This document shows positions 37,597-45,539 of a stretch of 64,000 bases of DNA, in pieces. The DNA is from Christensenella sp. (GTDB lineage: Bacteria; Bacillota; Clostridia; Christensenellales; CAG-917): positions 1,550,001 through 1,614,000 of the forward strand of contig CP091723.1 of NCBI GenBank assembly GCA_022009775.1, given 5' to 3'. The translations under genes were made by a program, and so were the position numbers. The stretch's first letter is position 1. Each line of letters opens with the position of its first letter. The notes under the pieces were generated by a model. It was given only the letters and a program-made list of their open reading frames with translations, ran no database searches and was not told the DNA's origin.

Positions 37597-38316
37597 ATGA
37601 GATTTGACGTTCTTACGATATTTCCCGAATATTTTGACGTGCTGCGTCTGAGCCTTCTCGGAAAGGCGATAGACGGCGGCAAATTTGACGTGCAAGTCAC
37701 AAATATCCGCGATTTTTCAAAGGACAAGCATCTCAAAACCGACGATACACCTTACGGTGGCGGCGCAGGCATGGTGATGACTCCCGATCCCATCGTGAGC
37801 GCAATCGAAACGCTCGATCCCAATCACGAGGCATGGAGAGTGTATATGTCTCCGCGCGGCAAGCGACTCGACCAAAAGAAAGTGGAAAGCCTTGCAAAAG
37901 AGAAGAGAATACTCATCCTTTGCGGCGACTACGAAGGCGTGGATCAAAGAGCCATCGACATTGCAATAGACGAAGAGTTGTCAATCGGCGATTATGTGCT
38001 TACGGGCGGCGAATTGCCTGCTCTCGTGACGATAAACGCCGTGGCAAGATACGTTGACGGAGTGCTTGGCAGTGACGAGTCCACCAAGGAAGAGAGCTTT
38101 TCCAACGGACTTTTGGAATATCCGCAATACACGCGCCCCGAAAACTATCGCGGCTACAAAGTGCCCGAAGTGCTGCAATGCGGCAATCACAAGGACATCG
38201 AGAAGTGGAGACTTGAAAAATCGCTTGAAATAACGATGAAAAATCGACCCGATTTGTTCGGAGAGTTGGATTTAAAAGAGTTTTTGCCGACTAAGAAGCC
38301 GAAACGTCGCAGATAA
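37597..38316 (+). CDS. trmD: tRNA (guanine-N1-)-methyltransferase
   Basis: Methylates G37 of tRNAs reading C-starting codons. At 239 residues it has standard length and the SPOUT knot motifs: MRFDVLTIFPEYFDVL at the start, TDDTPYGGGAGMVM, LCGDYEGVDQRAID and GDYVLTGGELPALV, the SAM-binding knot, plus LEYPQYTRP. AAGGTGAAAA precedes the ATG. It follows rimM after a terminator and 150 bases of spacer with no further gene. rplS, normally next, is displaced to 40616. Confidence 0.97.
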   Translation: MRFDVLTIFPEYFDVLRLSLLGKAIDGGKFDVQVTNIRDFSKDKHLKTDDTPYGGGAGMVMTPDPIVSAIETLDPNHEAWRVYMSPRGKRLDQKKVESLAKEKRILILCGDYEGVDQRAIDIAIDEELSIGDYVLTGGELPALVTINAVARYVDGVLGSDESTKEESFSNGLLEYPQYTRPENYRGYKVPEVLQCGNHKDIEKWRLEKSLEITMKNRPDLFGELDLKEFLPTKKPKRRR

Positions 38317-38396
38317 CCGAAAAAATTGCTCGCATGCCGTACCGCCGTTTTTAATGCGATACGCGCATTTTCACATTTAATAAAAGAAAAAGGAGA

Positions 38397-39296
38397 ATGA
38401 CAGTGAATATACAATGGTTTCCGGGTCATATGACGAAAGCAATTCGCATGATGGAAGAAAATCTTCGTCTTGTCGACGCGCTCATTTACGTCATTGACGC
38501 AAGAGCAGTCTATTCTTGCGACAATCCCCTTTTCAACAAACTTTTGCAAGACAAAAAAGTTCTTTACGTCTTCAATAAATGCGATTTGGTTGACAAAGAC
38601 GACCTTGCGCTTTGGTGTGAAGAATTCAAGCGACAGGGCAAACCTTTCGTTAAAGCGATAGGCACGTCGGGTGACTGCTCGCAAATCGTTGCGGGACTCA
38701 AACAAGTCGTATCCGACAAAATCGAAAAATACGCCGCAAAAGGCGCAAAAATATCCGTAAGAGCAATGGTTGTGGGGGTGCCAAACAGCGGAAAATCCAC
38801 AATCATCAACGCTATGGTCAAAAAAGCGAAAGCGGTTACGGGGGACAGACCCGGCGTTACACGCGGGAAGCAGTGGCTTTCAATCGACAACGTTGACTTT
38901 TTGGACACTCCCGGCACGCTGTGGGGCAAGTTTGAAGACCAGAAAGTCGCACATCATCTTGCATATATCGGCTCGATAAGAGACGACATTCTCGACGAGA
39001 GCGAGCTTGCGTTCGATTTTCTTGACGAGATGAAAAAACTCTATCCGCAAAATCTCGGCGACCGTTATAATTTGAGCGGAGAGCGCGACGATACGCTTGC
39101 GCTTTTTGAAGAAATCGCAATGGCACGCGGATTCAAACTCAAAGGAAATCAACCCGATTACGACCGCACGGCAAAGATGATAATAGACGAGTTCAGAAAG
39201 GGGAAACTTGGCAAAATCATGCTTGAAAAACCCAAAGCGAAACTCGTTCTCAAAGAAAACTGGAAACAAGATATATCGAATAAATCGATATTCTAA
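38397..39296 (+). CDS. rbgA: Circularly permuted GTPase RbgA (YlqF), 50S assembly
   Basis: A 299-residue GTPase whose motifs run G4-G1-G3: FNKCDL (G4), VGVPNSGKSTIINAM (G1), RPGVTRGKQW (G2) and FLDTPGTLWGKF (G3), the permuted order defining the family. RbgA drives a late step of large-subunit assembly. The N-terminus VNIQWFPGHMTKAIRMM is diagnostic, and the C-terminal ANTAR-like region ends with FRKGKLGKIMLE. AAGGAG precedes the ATG. It is grouped with rnhB and yraN as in other Bacillota. Confidence 0.95.
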   Translation: MTVNIQWFPGHMTKAIRMMEENLRLVDALIYVIDARAVYSCDNPLFNKLLQDKKVLYVFNKCDLVDKDDLALWCEEFKRQGKPFVKAIGTSGDCSQIVAGLKQVVSDKIEKYAAKGAKISVRAMVVGVPNSGKSTIINAMVKKAKAVTGDRPGVTRGKQWLSIDNVDFLDTPGTLWGKFEDQKVAHHLAYIGSIRDDILDESELAFDFLDEMKKLYPQNLGDRYNLSGERDDTLALFEEIAMARGFKLKGNQPDYDRTAKMIIDEFRKGKLGKIMLEKPKAKLVLKENWKQDISNKSIF

Positions 39297-39349
39297 ACAC
39301 ATAAAATCGGTTTTTGACGATTTATTAAAAGAAAACCAAGGATAAAATT

Positions 39350-39958
39350 ATGGTTAGTCCCGAAGAACTTATGACGTATGAAAATCAACTTCGCGAAAAA
39401 GGCTATCGTTATATTTGCGGAGTGGACGAAGTCGGGCGCGGTCCGCTTGCCGGACCTGTGACTTGCAGTGCGGTGATTATGGATCTTGACGATCTCATAG
39501 TCGGCGTAAACGACAGCAAAAAGGTGTCGAAAAACAAGCGTGAAAAACTTTTCGACGTCATTTTGTCAAAAGCCGTTGCAGTGTCAACCGTATCTTATCC
39601 GCCCGAAAAAATCGACGAAATGAACATTCTCAACGCAACCAAGGCTTGTATGAAAGACGCGATTATGTCTCTTGACGTCAAGCCCGACATCGTCATCGTC
39701 GACGCACTCGAACTCGATATTCCTTACAAGACTTTCGGCATAATACACGGAGATGCGCTCTCATATTCGATAGGTGCGGCGTCGATCGTCGCAAAGGTGA
39801 CGAGAGACGGGTATATGGAAGAGATGGCGAAAGTGTATCCGCAATACGACTTCGAGCACAATATGGGATACGGCACGGCAAAGCACATCGCGGCACTCAA
39901 AGAATTCGGTCCGACTCCCATACACAGAAAATCGTTTATAGGACATTTCGTGAAATGA
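39350..39958 (+). CDS. rnhB: Ribonuclease HII
   Basis: Removes ribonucleotides and RNA primers from DNA. The 202-residue protein has the metal-binding DEVGRGPLAGPV (Asp-Glu), a second Asp in VIVDAL, and SYSIGAASIVAKVTRD, followed by YGTAKHIAALKEFGPTPIHR. The start at 39350 (MVSPEELMTYENQL) agrees with family length; the ribosome-binding site is only AAGGATAAAA. yraN overlaps its end by four bases (ATGA). Confidence 0.96.
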   Translation: MVSPEELMTYENQLREKGYRYICGVDEVGRGPLAGPVTCSAVIMDLDDLIVGVNDSKKVSKNKREKLFDVILSKAVAVSTVSYPPEKIDEMNILNATKACMKDAIMSLDVKPDIVIVDALELDIPYKTFGIIHGDALSYSIGAASIVAKVTRDGYMEEMAKVYPQYDFEHNMGYGTAKHIAALKEFGPTPIHRKSFIGHFVK

Positions 39959-40440
39959 ACACAAAGCAAATCGGCGATATAGGCGAGAGCGTTGCCCGTC
40001 GCGTTTATAGCGAACGGGGATATACCGTTCTCGAAACGAACGCAAAATACGCAGGTTGCGAAGTTGACTTGATTTGCGAGTGCTACGTTGACGAAAACGG
40101 AAAACTCGTAAAGCGCAAAAAGAATGGCTCTTTAGTGAAGTTTGCCCATAAACTGCTTGGAATTTCGCCACTTGAAAAGGGCGAACGAACGTTTGTTTTT
40201 GTCGAAGTAAAGACGAGATACGGTGAAGAGATGGGTGCGCCCGAAGAAGCGGTTACTCCCTACAAAGTCGGCAGGTACGTTACGGCGGCAAAAGCGTTTT
40301 TAAGTGAGCACAGACTTCAAAACGTCAATGTTCGTTTCGATATTTTCGCATTAGGCGAAGACGGCTACAACCTTATAGAAAACGCATTCTCGGAGAACGA
40401 CGCAAAATATCCCAAGAACCGTGTGAGTTTCAGAAAATAG
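39955..40440 (+). CDS. YraN/UPF0102 family nuclease-fold protein with insertion
   Basis: A 161-residue member of the UPF0102 family, which has a restriction-endonuclease-like fold and often sits beside rnhB. The active-site-like pattern is present: E in GDIGESVARRVYSERGY, D in GCEVDLIC, and EVK in FVFVEVKTRYG. Between the D and EVK motifs lie about 45 residues (CYVDENGKLVKRKKNG onward) instead of the usual 12-15, so it is some 40 residues longer than typical. Function in the cell remains unproven. Coupled to rnhB by an ATGA overlap. Confidence 0.85.
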   Translation: MNTKQIGDIGESVARRVYSERGYTVLETNAKYAGCEVDLICECYVDENGKLVKRKKNGSLVKFAHKLLGISPLEKGERTFVFVEVKTRYGEEMGAPEEAVTPYKVGRYVTAAKAFLSEHRLQNVNVRFDIFALGEDGYNLIENAFSENDAKYPKNRVSFRK

Positions 40441-40511
40441 CGTTTATACGCTCGTTTTTAAGAAAAAAATGAAAAAAATCATTAAAAAGCCATAATTTAT
40501 TGTTTATTCGC

Positions 40512-40540
40512 TTGTTAATAAACTTTATTTATGATAATAT
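40512..40540 (+). promoter_or_regulatory. Promoter of rplS
   Basis: TTGTTA, 17-base spacer, TAATAT, about 75 bases before the rplS start. Confidence 0.6.
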
Positions 40541-40546
40541 AACACG

Positions 40547-40615
40547 CGTGACTCGGATGTTCCGCTGGCAAGAGACACTTGTGAAAGAACATTTGGAAAA
40601 TACAGGAGGTCCAAT
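40547..40615 (+). promoter_or_regulatory. Possible L19 leader RNA
   Basis: The rplS leader holds an ATGTTC/GAACAT stem (40557-40562 with 40587-40592) enclosing CGCTGGCAAGAGACACTTGTG, followed by the AGGAGG ribosome-binding site. An autoregulatory L19 leader is known in Bacillota; position fits, but I could not verify the consensus. Confidence 0.4.
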
Positions 40616-40955
40616 ATGAACATTATCGACACTATCGAAAGAGAAGGCATGAAACAAGACTTGCCCCAAATCGCAATCGGTGACCAAGTTAAGGTCAACG
40701 TCAAGGTTGTTGAAGGTACGAGAGAACGTATCCAAACCTACGAAGGAACCGTCATCGCAAAAGAAAAACGGCGGTATCCGCGAAACGATCGTCGTTCGCC
40801 GCGTTACGTTCGGCGTCGGCGTTGAAAGAACGTTCCCGATTCATTCACCGAAGATTGACAGCATCCAAGTGGTGCGTCACGGCAAAGTCAGACGTGCAAA
40901 ACTTTATTACTTGAAGAACAGAACCGGTAAGGCTGCAAAACTTAAAGAAGTCTAA
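40616..40955 (+). CDS. rplS: 50S ribosomal protein L19, frameshifted
   Basis: L19 lies at the 30S-50S interface. One extra A near 40767 (GAAAAACGG) splits the gene; removing it gives 112 residues with AIGDQVKVNVKVVEGTRERI, QTYEGTVIAKENGGIRET, FTIHSP-like FPIHSPKIDSIQVV and RRAKLYYLKNRTGKAAKL. AGGAGG precedes the ATG. It usually follows trmD directly; here it stands alone after yraN with its own promoter, which suggests a local rearrangement. Confidence 0.95.
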
Positions 40956-40978
40956 TTACCGTTTTCGGAGAGAAATTT

Positions 40979-43126
40979 ATGAAAAAAAGAATTGTTTTCA
41001 TAAGTGCAATTGTGCTAGTCTGTGTGCTAGCACTTTTCGCATTTACGGCTTGCAACACCGCAAGCAGCGAAGTCGGTGAAGAACTCGTCACAAACGGCGA
41101 TTTTTCTTCATTCAACACCAACACGAAAAAATTTGACGGTTGGACGACATCTTCCTCAAGCGTGCTTTTCTATCGTTCGCTCGTGTCAGACGACGAGACC
41201 AACGACTACGCTTTGTCAATCGACAACACTTCTGCCGGTTACAACTATTTGCAACAAACCATCAAAGTCGACACCAACAAGATTTACAAAGTCAGCGTCG
41301 ATTTCAAGATCGAAAGCGACCTTTCCAACAAGACCGGCGCATACGTGACGTTCCTTGAAAATGTGGACTACAAGTTCGTTTCTCACTCAACGAAAACCAA
41401 CGGTTTCGTGACCAGCACGTTCTATGTTCGCCCGAAGAACACCGATTATCTCACGCTCGCGCTCTGCATCGGCTCTCAAGACAATGCTTGCAAGGGCAAA
41501 GTGTACTTTGACAACGTGTCCGTTCAACGCGTCGAAGAAGTTGCAGAAGGCTATGAAGTCGTCAACTTCAAGAAAGCTAAGACCGTCAGGACCAGTGTAG
41601 ACGCAAACGGCATTTGCTTCATCGTTCTTATGACTTTGTTCGGTGCGGTTATGCTCGGCGGCGCATATATCCTTATCAAGCGCGTATATGCAAGAAAAGA
41701 CGCATTCGTCGATTTCGGCGCAAGCGTTGCATACGAGAAGAAAGCTCCAAAAACAGCAAGCAAATGGTACAACAACAACTGGTTTATCACTTGCATGATT
41801 ATGCTCGGCGCTGCGCTTTTGAGACTTATCTTCTTGCTTACGATGTACGGCATGGGCGGTGAAATGACCGCAACGATAAAAGTCGCAAAAGAATATCTCG
41901 GCGTAAACAACGGCGTGTTCAACTTCTTCGAGAAGATGTCCGCGCTCAACACGACCAGCACTTATTCGCCTGGCGCACTTTATATCCTTGCAATTCTCGG
42001 TTTCACCACGCAAGGTCTCGACACTATGGCAACGTCAATCGTATTCCGCCTTATCAACGTCATAGCAGACGTTGCGGTTGTCGGCATGATTTATTTCTAT
42101 GGTCAAAAACGCGTCGGAAACAAGATTGCAACCGTTTACGCATCCTTGTATGCGCTTCTTCCGCTTGCACTTCTTATGAGTGGCATCAACGGCACGTTTG
42201 AGTGTTTGCTTATCGCGCTCGTCATTGCATCGATGATTCTCATGATAGAGAAGAAGTATCTTGCAACTTACTTCGTCATGACGCTTGCTGCAGTGCTCGA
42301 TATTCGCGCTCTTGCAGTTGCGCCTATCATCGTCGCATACTTCGTGTATATGTACATCAAGGACAACGACAATATGAAGAAATTCACGGCAAACCGTGCG
42401 AAAATCGTTTTCGGTCTCGTCGGTACGGTCGTTCTTGCGTACTTGCTCACAATTCCTTGCGCAATCCATCAGATTCAAGCAGGTGACGCGTTCTTCGGAT
42501 TCAAAGTGATGGTTCAGGAAATGACCAACACCACGTTCTTCGTCAAGGATGCGTTCAACCTTTACGGCATGGTCGCAATGAACGGCAAGACGTCGCAACA
42601 GAGCGTCAATATTCTCAACCTTATCTTCATTCTCGTGCTTGAAGCGTACGTCATCTCGCTCTACTTCAAGAACCGCAACAAACAAGAACTTATTCTTCTT
42701 GCGTCCTTCACGCTTGCAGTCATCGCAGTGTTCACAATCAAAGTGACCTACACGTATTTGTTCTTGTCCTTGGCTCTTGCGCTCATCTATACGATGATCA
42801 GCGGCGACAGAAGAATGTACTTTGTCACAAGCGGCATCGCAACGCTCGGATTTATCAACTTCGCTCAACTTATGAACCAAAGCGGTTTCGTAAAGAGCGG
42901 CGTTATCAACTCGGCGGTCACGAGTTTTGAAACGACAGGTCCGTTCTATATCGTGTTCAGCGTTCTTGCTGTGCTTCTCATCGGCTACTATGCATACGTG
43001 TCCTATTCAATCACAAACAACACCAAGATTGTGGACATCAAGGCAATGCCCGACACGCTTGCAAACACCATCAAATACGGCTTCAAGAATTTGAAAGCAA
43101 AGTTTGCAAAAAACGATGAAGAATAA
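40979..43126 (+). CDS. Large membrane protein: lipobox, carbohydrate-binding-like domain, GT-C-like multispan region
   Basis: A 715-residue intact frame. Residues 1-24 form a lipoprotein signal with lipobox-like LFAFTAC. Residues 35-185 look like a jelly-roll carbohydrate-binding module (ELVTNGDFSSFN, FDGWTTSSSS, YLQQTIKVDTNKIYKVSVD, KVYFDNVSVQRVEE). One helix follows near 210, then a cytoplasmic stretch and from about 260 onward ten or more membrane helices. The first large loop after the entry helix holds acidic and aromatic residues (GGEMTATIKVAKEYLG, TYSPGALYILAILG), as in GT39/GT83-type polyprenyl-phosphate-dependent glycosyltransferases. No donor or acceptor can be named. It starts 23 bases after rplS, so it may be co-transcribed with it. 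Confidence 0.65.
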   Translation: MKKRIVFISAIVLVCVLALFAFTACNTASSEVGEELVTNGDFSSFNTNTKKFDGWTTSSSSVLFYRSLVSDDETNDYALSIDNTSAGYNYLQQTIKVDTNKIYKVSVDFKIESDLSNKTGAYVTFLENVDYKFVSHSTKTNGFVTSTFYVRPKNTDYLTLALCIGSQDNACKGKVYFDNVSVQRVEEVAEGYEVVNFKKAKTVRTSVDANGICFIVLMTLFGAVMLGGAYILIKRVYARKDAFVDFGASVAYEKKAPKTASKWYNNNWFITCMIMLGAALLRLIFLLTMYGMGGEMTATIKVAKEYLGVNNGVFNFFEKMSALNTTSTYSPGALYILAILGFTTQGLDTMATSIVFRLINVIADVAVVGMIYFYGQKRVGNKIATVYASLYALLPLALLMSGINGTFECLLIALVIASMILMIEKKYLATYFVMTLAAVLDIRALAVAPIIVAYFVYMYIKDNDNMKKFTANRAKIVFGLVGTVVLAYLLTIPCAIHQIQAGDAFFGFKVMVQEMTNTTFFVKDAFNLYGMVAMNGKTSQQSVNILNLIFILVLEAYVISLYFKNRNKQELILLASFTLAVIAVFTIKVTYTYLFLSLALALIYTMISGDRRMYFVTSGIATLGFINFAQLMNQSGFVKSGVINSAVTSFETTGPFYIVFSVLAVLLIGYYAYVSYSITNNTKIVDIKAMPDTLANTIKYGFKNLKAKFAKNDEE

Positions 43127-43152
43127 GACTAAAAATCATCGCGTATTTACGA

Positions 43153-43307
43153 AATGCCCGCAATTTTGCGGGCATTTCTCTTGTTCGCTTGATTTTTAGT
43201 CTGCTAACCGCGCAGAAAATCTCTGTTATCAAATCAAACATGGATAAAAACTCCTGTCGCAATTTCACGAGATTGTCTGCTTGGTGGATGCGCCTTTGGC
43301 GCAAGCG
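43153..43307 (+). repeat. Dispersed intergenic repeat, copy C
   Basis: Hairpin AATGCCCGC/GCGGGCATT (43153-43176), then CTAACCGCGCAGAAAATCT (43204 on), GGATAAAAACTCCTGTCGCAA, GAGATTGTCTGCTTGG (to 43284) and hairpin TGCGCCTTTGGCGCA (43289-43303). The first hairpin could equally terminate the preceding gene, which ends 27 bases earlier. The minus-strand core reads QADNLVKLRQEFLS and EIFCAVS. Confidence 0.75.
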
Positions 43308-43344
43308 GATATTTTTCATTTCGTTTGTAGCTTTTAGCGATAAT

Positions 43345-43370
43345 AAAAAAGCACTCTTTCGAGTGCTTTT
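43345..43370 (-). terminator. Terminator of the XRE-type gene
   Basis: A6-GCACTC-TTTC-GAGTGC-T4; the A-run forms the U-tail on the minus strand, directly at the end of the HTH gene. Confidence 0.8.
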
Positions 43371-43615
43371 CAATCCAAATCTATATTGTTTGCGTCAAAC
43401 GACGGGGAATTGAGAAACTCGCTCACCGATACTCCCAAACCGTTTGCAAGCATAATCACGGTTTTCAAAGTAATGTTTTTGGTGCGTCGTTGCATAATGC
43501 TTTTTATCGTCGCAAAAGGAATTCCGCTCAATATTGCAAGACGGTATTGAGTGATATTTTTCTCTTCAAGATATTGACATAGTCTGTCAACTACGACGTC
43601 GTTCAATGTTTTCAT
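43370..43615 (-). CDS. XRE-family helix-turn-helix transcriptional regulator
   Basis: An 81-residue Cro/C1-type DNA-binding protein: MKTLNDVVVDRLCQYLEEKN, ITQYRLAILSGIPFATIKSI (helices 2-3), RRTKNITLKTVIMLANGLGV and SVSEFLNSPSFD. It is a single HTH domain with a short tail, as in autoregulated repressors. It is divergent from the small membrane protein gene, and the 140 bases between them hold an inverted repeat that overlaps the rightward promoter, so it plausibly represses that promoter and its own. It may belong to a mobile or defence module. Confidence 0.85.
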   Translation of the reverse strand: MKTLNDVVVDRLCQYLEEKNITQYRLAILSGIPFATIKSIMQRRTKNITLKTVIMLANGLGVSVSEFLNSPSFDANNIDLD

Positions 43616-43648
43616 AACTCTATTTTATAGTACTTTGCAAAAAATATA

Positions 43649-43684
43649 GGATGATACGTCATTCTTTTGGTTGACACATCATCC
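43649..43684. promoter_or_regulatory. Candidate operator of the XRE regulator
   Basis: GGATGAT (43649-43655) and ATCATCC (43678-43684) are inverted; the first overlaps a smaller palindrome ATGATACGTCAT (43651-43662). The right arm lies just after the -35 box of the rightward promoter. Confidence 0.5.
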
Positions 43685-43699
43685 CATAAATATTATAAT
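43671..43699 (+). promoter_or_regulatory. Promoter of the small membrane protein gene
   Basis: Perfect TTGACA, 17-base spacer, perfect TATAAT; full consensus, consistent with a promoter that needs repression. Confidence 0.75.
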
Positions 43700-43755
43700 T
43701 TTTTGTAAATTATGGTGCGACAAAGCACAAAATCGAAATATGTTCAGAGAATATT

Positions 43756-44094
43756 ATGAAAAAAAATGAAAATCAAGATCAGAACTCGTTGGAAAACATA
43801 CGAGAAGTATTATGTTATGCGGTGGTTATTATTTTAACAGCATCTCTGATTTTAATTGCTATAAGCTATACTACAAAAGTTAATATCAAAAACTATAATA
43901 AAATTGTGACTGGAATGAATGTTAGTGAAGTAATCGACATCCTGGGAAAGCATTATAAATATGCTGAATCCACTAATTTCGCAGGTTATAAATGTGATGT
44001 ATATATATGGCAAGATCTAAGAGAAACGAAACATATAGCGGTAAGTTTTGTTAATGGCCGCGTTGTAGCAAAAGCACAAAGCGGTCTATATTAA
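43756..44094 (+). CDS. Small membrane protein with SmpA/BamE-like domain
   Basis: A 112-residue protein with one membrane helix (VLCYAVVIILTASLILIAIS, about residues 19-38) and an extracytoplasmic domain whose GMNVSEVIDILGKHYKYAES and AVSFVNGRVVAKAQ pattern resembles the small alpha/beta fold of SmpA/BamE or DUF3862 proteins. Codon use differs from the neighbours: frequent A/T at third positions where the rest of the window prefers C, and no GAC/CGC bias, suggesting recent transfer. It is divergent from an XRE repressor gene. Function unknown. Confidence 0.65.
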   Translation: MKKNENQDQNSLENIREVLCYAVVIILTASLILIAISYTTKVNIKNYNKIVTGMNVSEVIDILGKHYKYAESTNFAGYKCDVYIWQDLRETKHIAVSFVNGRVVAKAQSGLY

Positions 44095-44100
44095 GAAATA

Positions 44101-44130
44101 AAGAAGCACTCTTAAGAGTGCTTCTTTTTT
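44101..44130. terminator. Bidirectional terminator between the small membrane protein gene and folA
   Basis: AAGAAGCACTCTTAAGAGTGCTTCTTTTTT, a 12-bp palindromic stem with a T-run rightward and an A-run leftward. Confidence 0.85.
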
Positions 44131-44137
44131 GTGTTTT

Positions 44138-44651
44138 TCAGTAAGATTTCACAGCGGAGTTTTTGTAAGTGCAAAAGCGGATGGTGTAGCCGTTGTCGTC
44201 TATGGGATCGCTTTGCTCTGTGCAATGCCAGTTGGCAAGTTGGTCGAGATTGTCGTGGAAGACTTCCGCGCCGCCGTCCGCGTCCACTTTTGTGACGTAT
44301 GCCGTTTCGCAGTAGGGCAGGAGCGTGTGATACATCATTGCGCCGCCCACAACGTAGACGTTGTCTTGGTCGTATTGCTTGATTGCGGCAAATAGCTCGT
44401 CAAGAGAGCGCACAAGGATATAGCCCTTTGTTGTAGCGTCTTCGTCTGTGCCGTTTGGGTTGAGCACGATGTTTACGCGGTTTTTGAGCGGCATGCCGCC
44501 CGGGGAAAGACAAAAGGGTGTTGCTGCCCATAACCACGACTTTGCCGCGCGTGTGCTCGACAAAATGGCGCATATCGGCTTTGAGATTGAACAGCAAGTC
44601 GTTTTTCTTGCCGAGTCCCCATTTGTTGTCAACTGCAAATATTGTTTTCAT
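44138..44651 (-). CDS. folA: Dihydrofolate reductase, frameshifted
   Basis: Reduces dihydrofolate to tetrahydrofolate with NADPH. About 170 residues when one extra G near 44500 (CCCCGGGCGGCATG, minus strand) is removed, giving NTLLSFPGGMPLKNRVNIVL. Family blocks: FAVDNKWGLGKKNDLLFNL with the catalytic acid region (Asp at the usual position), RGKVVVMGSNTL for the cofactor, and VYVGGAMMYHTLLP-like VVGGAMMYHTLLPYC. Its ATG shares one base with the thyA stop (TGATG), so the two are coupled. Confidence 0.93.
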
Positions 44652-45481
44652 CAGATAGCCACTTCGATTTTTTTGTCGAGTTTTGTGTAGTTGTAGTCCA
44701 CAAGCTCGAAGTCGTCCACGGTGAAGTCGTAGAAGTTTTTCACGTCCTTGTTCATTTTGAATGTTGGGGCGGGATATTGCGGATTTTTCAAAATCTCTTC
44801 CACGATAGGCACGTGTCTGTCATAGATGTGCGCGTCGCTTATCACGTGCACAAATTCGCCAACTTCCAGACCGCTCACTTGAGCGAACATGTGAAGAAGC
44901 ACCGCATATTGCACCACGTTCCAGTTGTTTGCGGTGAGAGTGTCCTGACTGCGCTGATTGAGAATGCCGTTGAGCTTGTTGCCCGTGACGTTGAAGGTCA
45001 TGGAATAGGCGCAAGGGTAGAGATGCATCTCGTGCAAGTCTTGGAAGTTGTAGATATTGGTGAGAATACGGCGGGAACTCGGATTGTTTTTCAAGTCGAA
45101 AAGCACTCTGTCCACTTGGTCGAATTCGCCTTCGGGGTATATGCTCTTGACGCCGAGTTGATAGCCGTACGCTTTGCCGATAGAACCGGTTTCGTCAGCC
45201 CAACTGTCCCAGATATGGGAGTTGAGATCGTGAACGTTGTTGCTCTTTTTTTGCCATATCCACAATATTTCGTCGATAGCCGATTTGAATGCGGTGCGGC
45301 GAAGTGTGATTATCGGAAATTCTTTTGACAAATCGTAGCGATTGACTATGCAAAACTTTTTTATAGTATGTGCGGGCGTGCCGTCGAGCCAGTGCGGACG
45401 TACGGGCAAGTCTTCGTCGCTTATGCCGTTGTCGAGAATGTCTCTGCAAGTGTTGATGAAAATTTTGTCTGCTATGCTCAT
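44651..45481 (-). CDS. thyA: Thymidylate synthase (ThyA)
   Basis: Makes dTMP from dUMP using methylene-tetrahydrofolate and yields dihydrofolate, which folA recycles. The 276-residue frame is intact. The catalytic Cys is in LHEMHLYPCAYSMTF; nearby are LNGILNQRSQDTLTANNWNV (folate and dUMP contacts), HVISDAHIYDRHV and RILTNIYN. It uses the ATG at 45481. It is the first gene of a thyA-folA pair; no thyX is seen. Confidence 0.95.
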   Translation of the reverse strand: MSIADKIFINTCRDILDNGISDEDLPVRPHWLDGTPAHTIKKFCIVNRYDLSKEFPIITLRRTAFKSAIDEILWIWQKKSNNVHDLNSHIWDSWADETGSIGKAYGYQLGVKSIYPEGEFDQVDRVLFDLKNNPSSRRILTNIYNFQDLHEMHLYPCAYSMTFNVTGNKLNGILNQRSQDTLTANNWNVVQYAVLLHMFAQVSGLEVGEFVHVISDAHIYDRHVPIVEEILKNPQYPAPTFKMNKDVKNFYDFTVDDFELVDYNYTKLDKKIEVAI

Positions 45482-45539
45482 TTGTGCGGTTAGATTATTG
45501 AATTCGGCGCATTTTCCAATGCGCCGAAAGTGTTTTTAC

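Noticed and set aside
43153..43176. First hairpin of repeat copy C as evidence of a conserved RNA fold
   Set aside because: It may simply be the intrinsic terminator of the preceding gene, so I do not count it as independent support for a repeat-specific structure.
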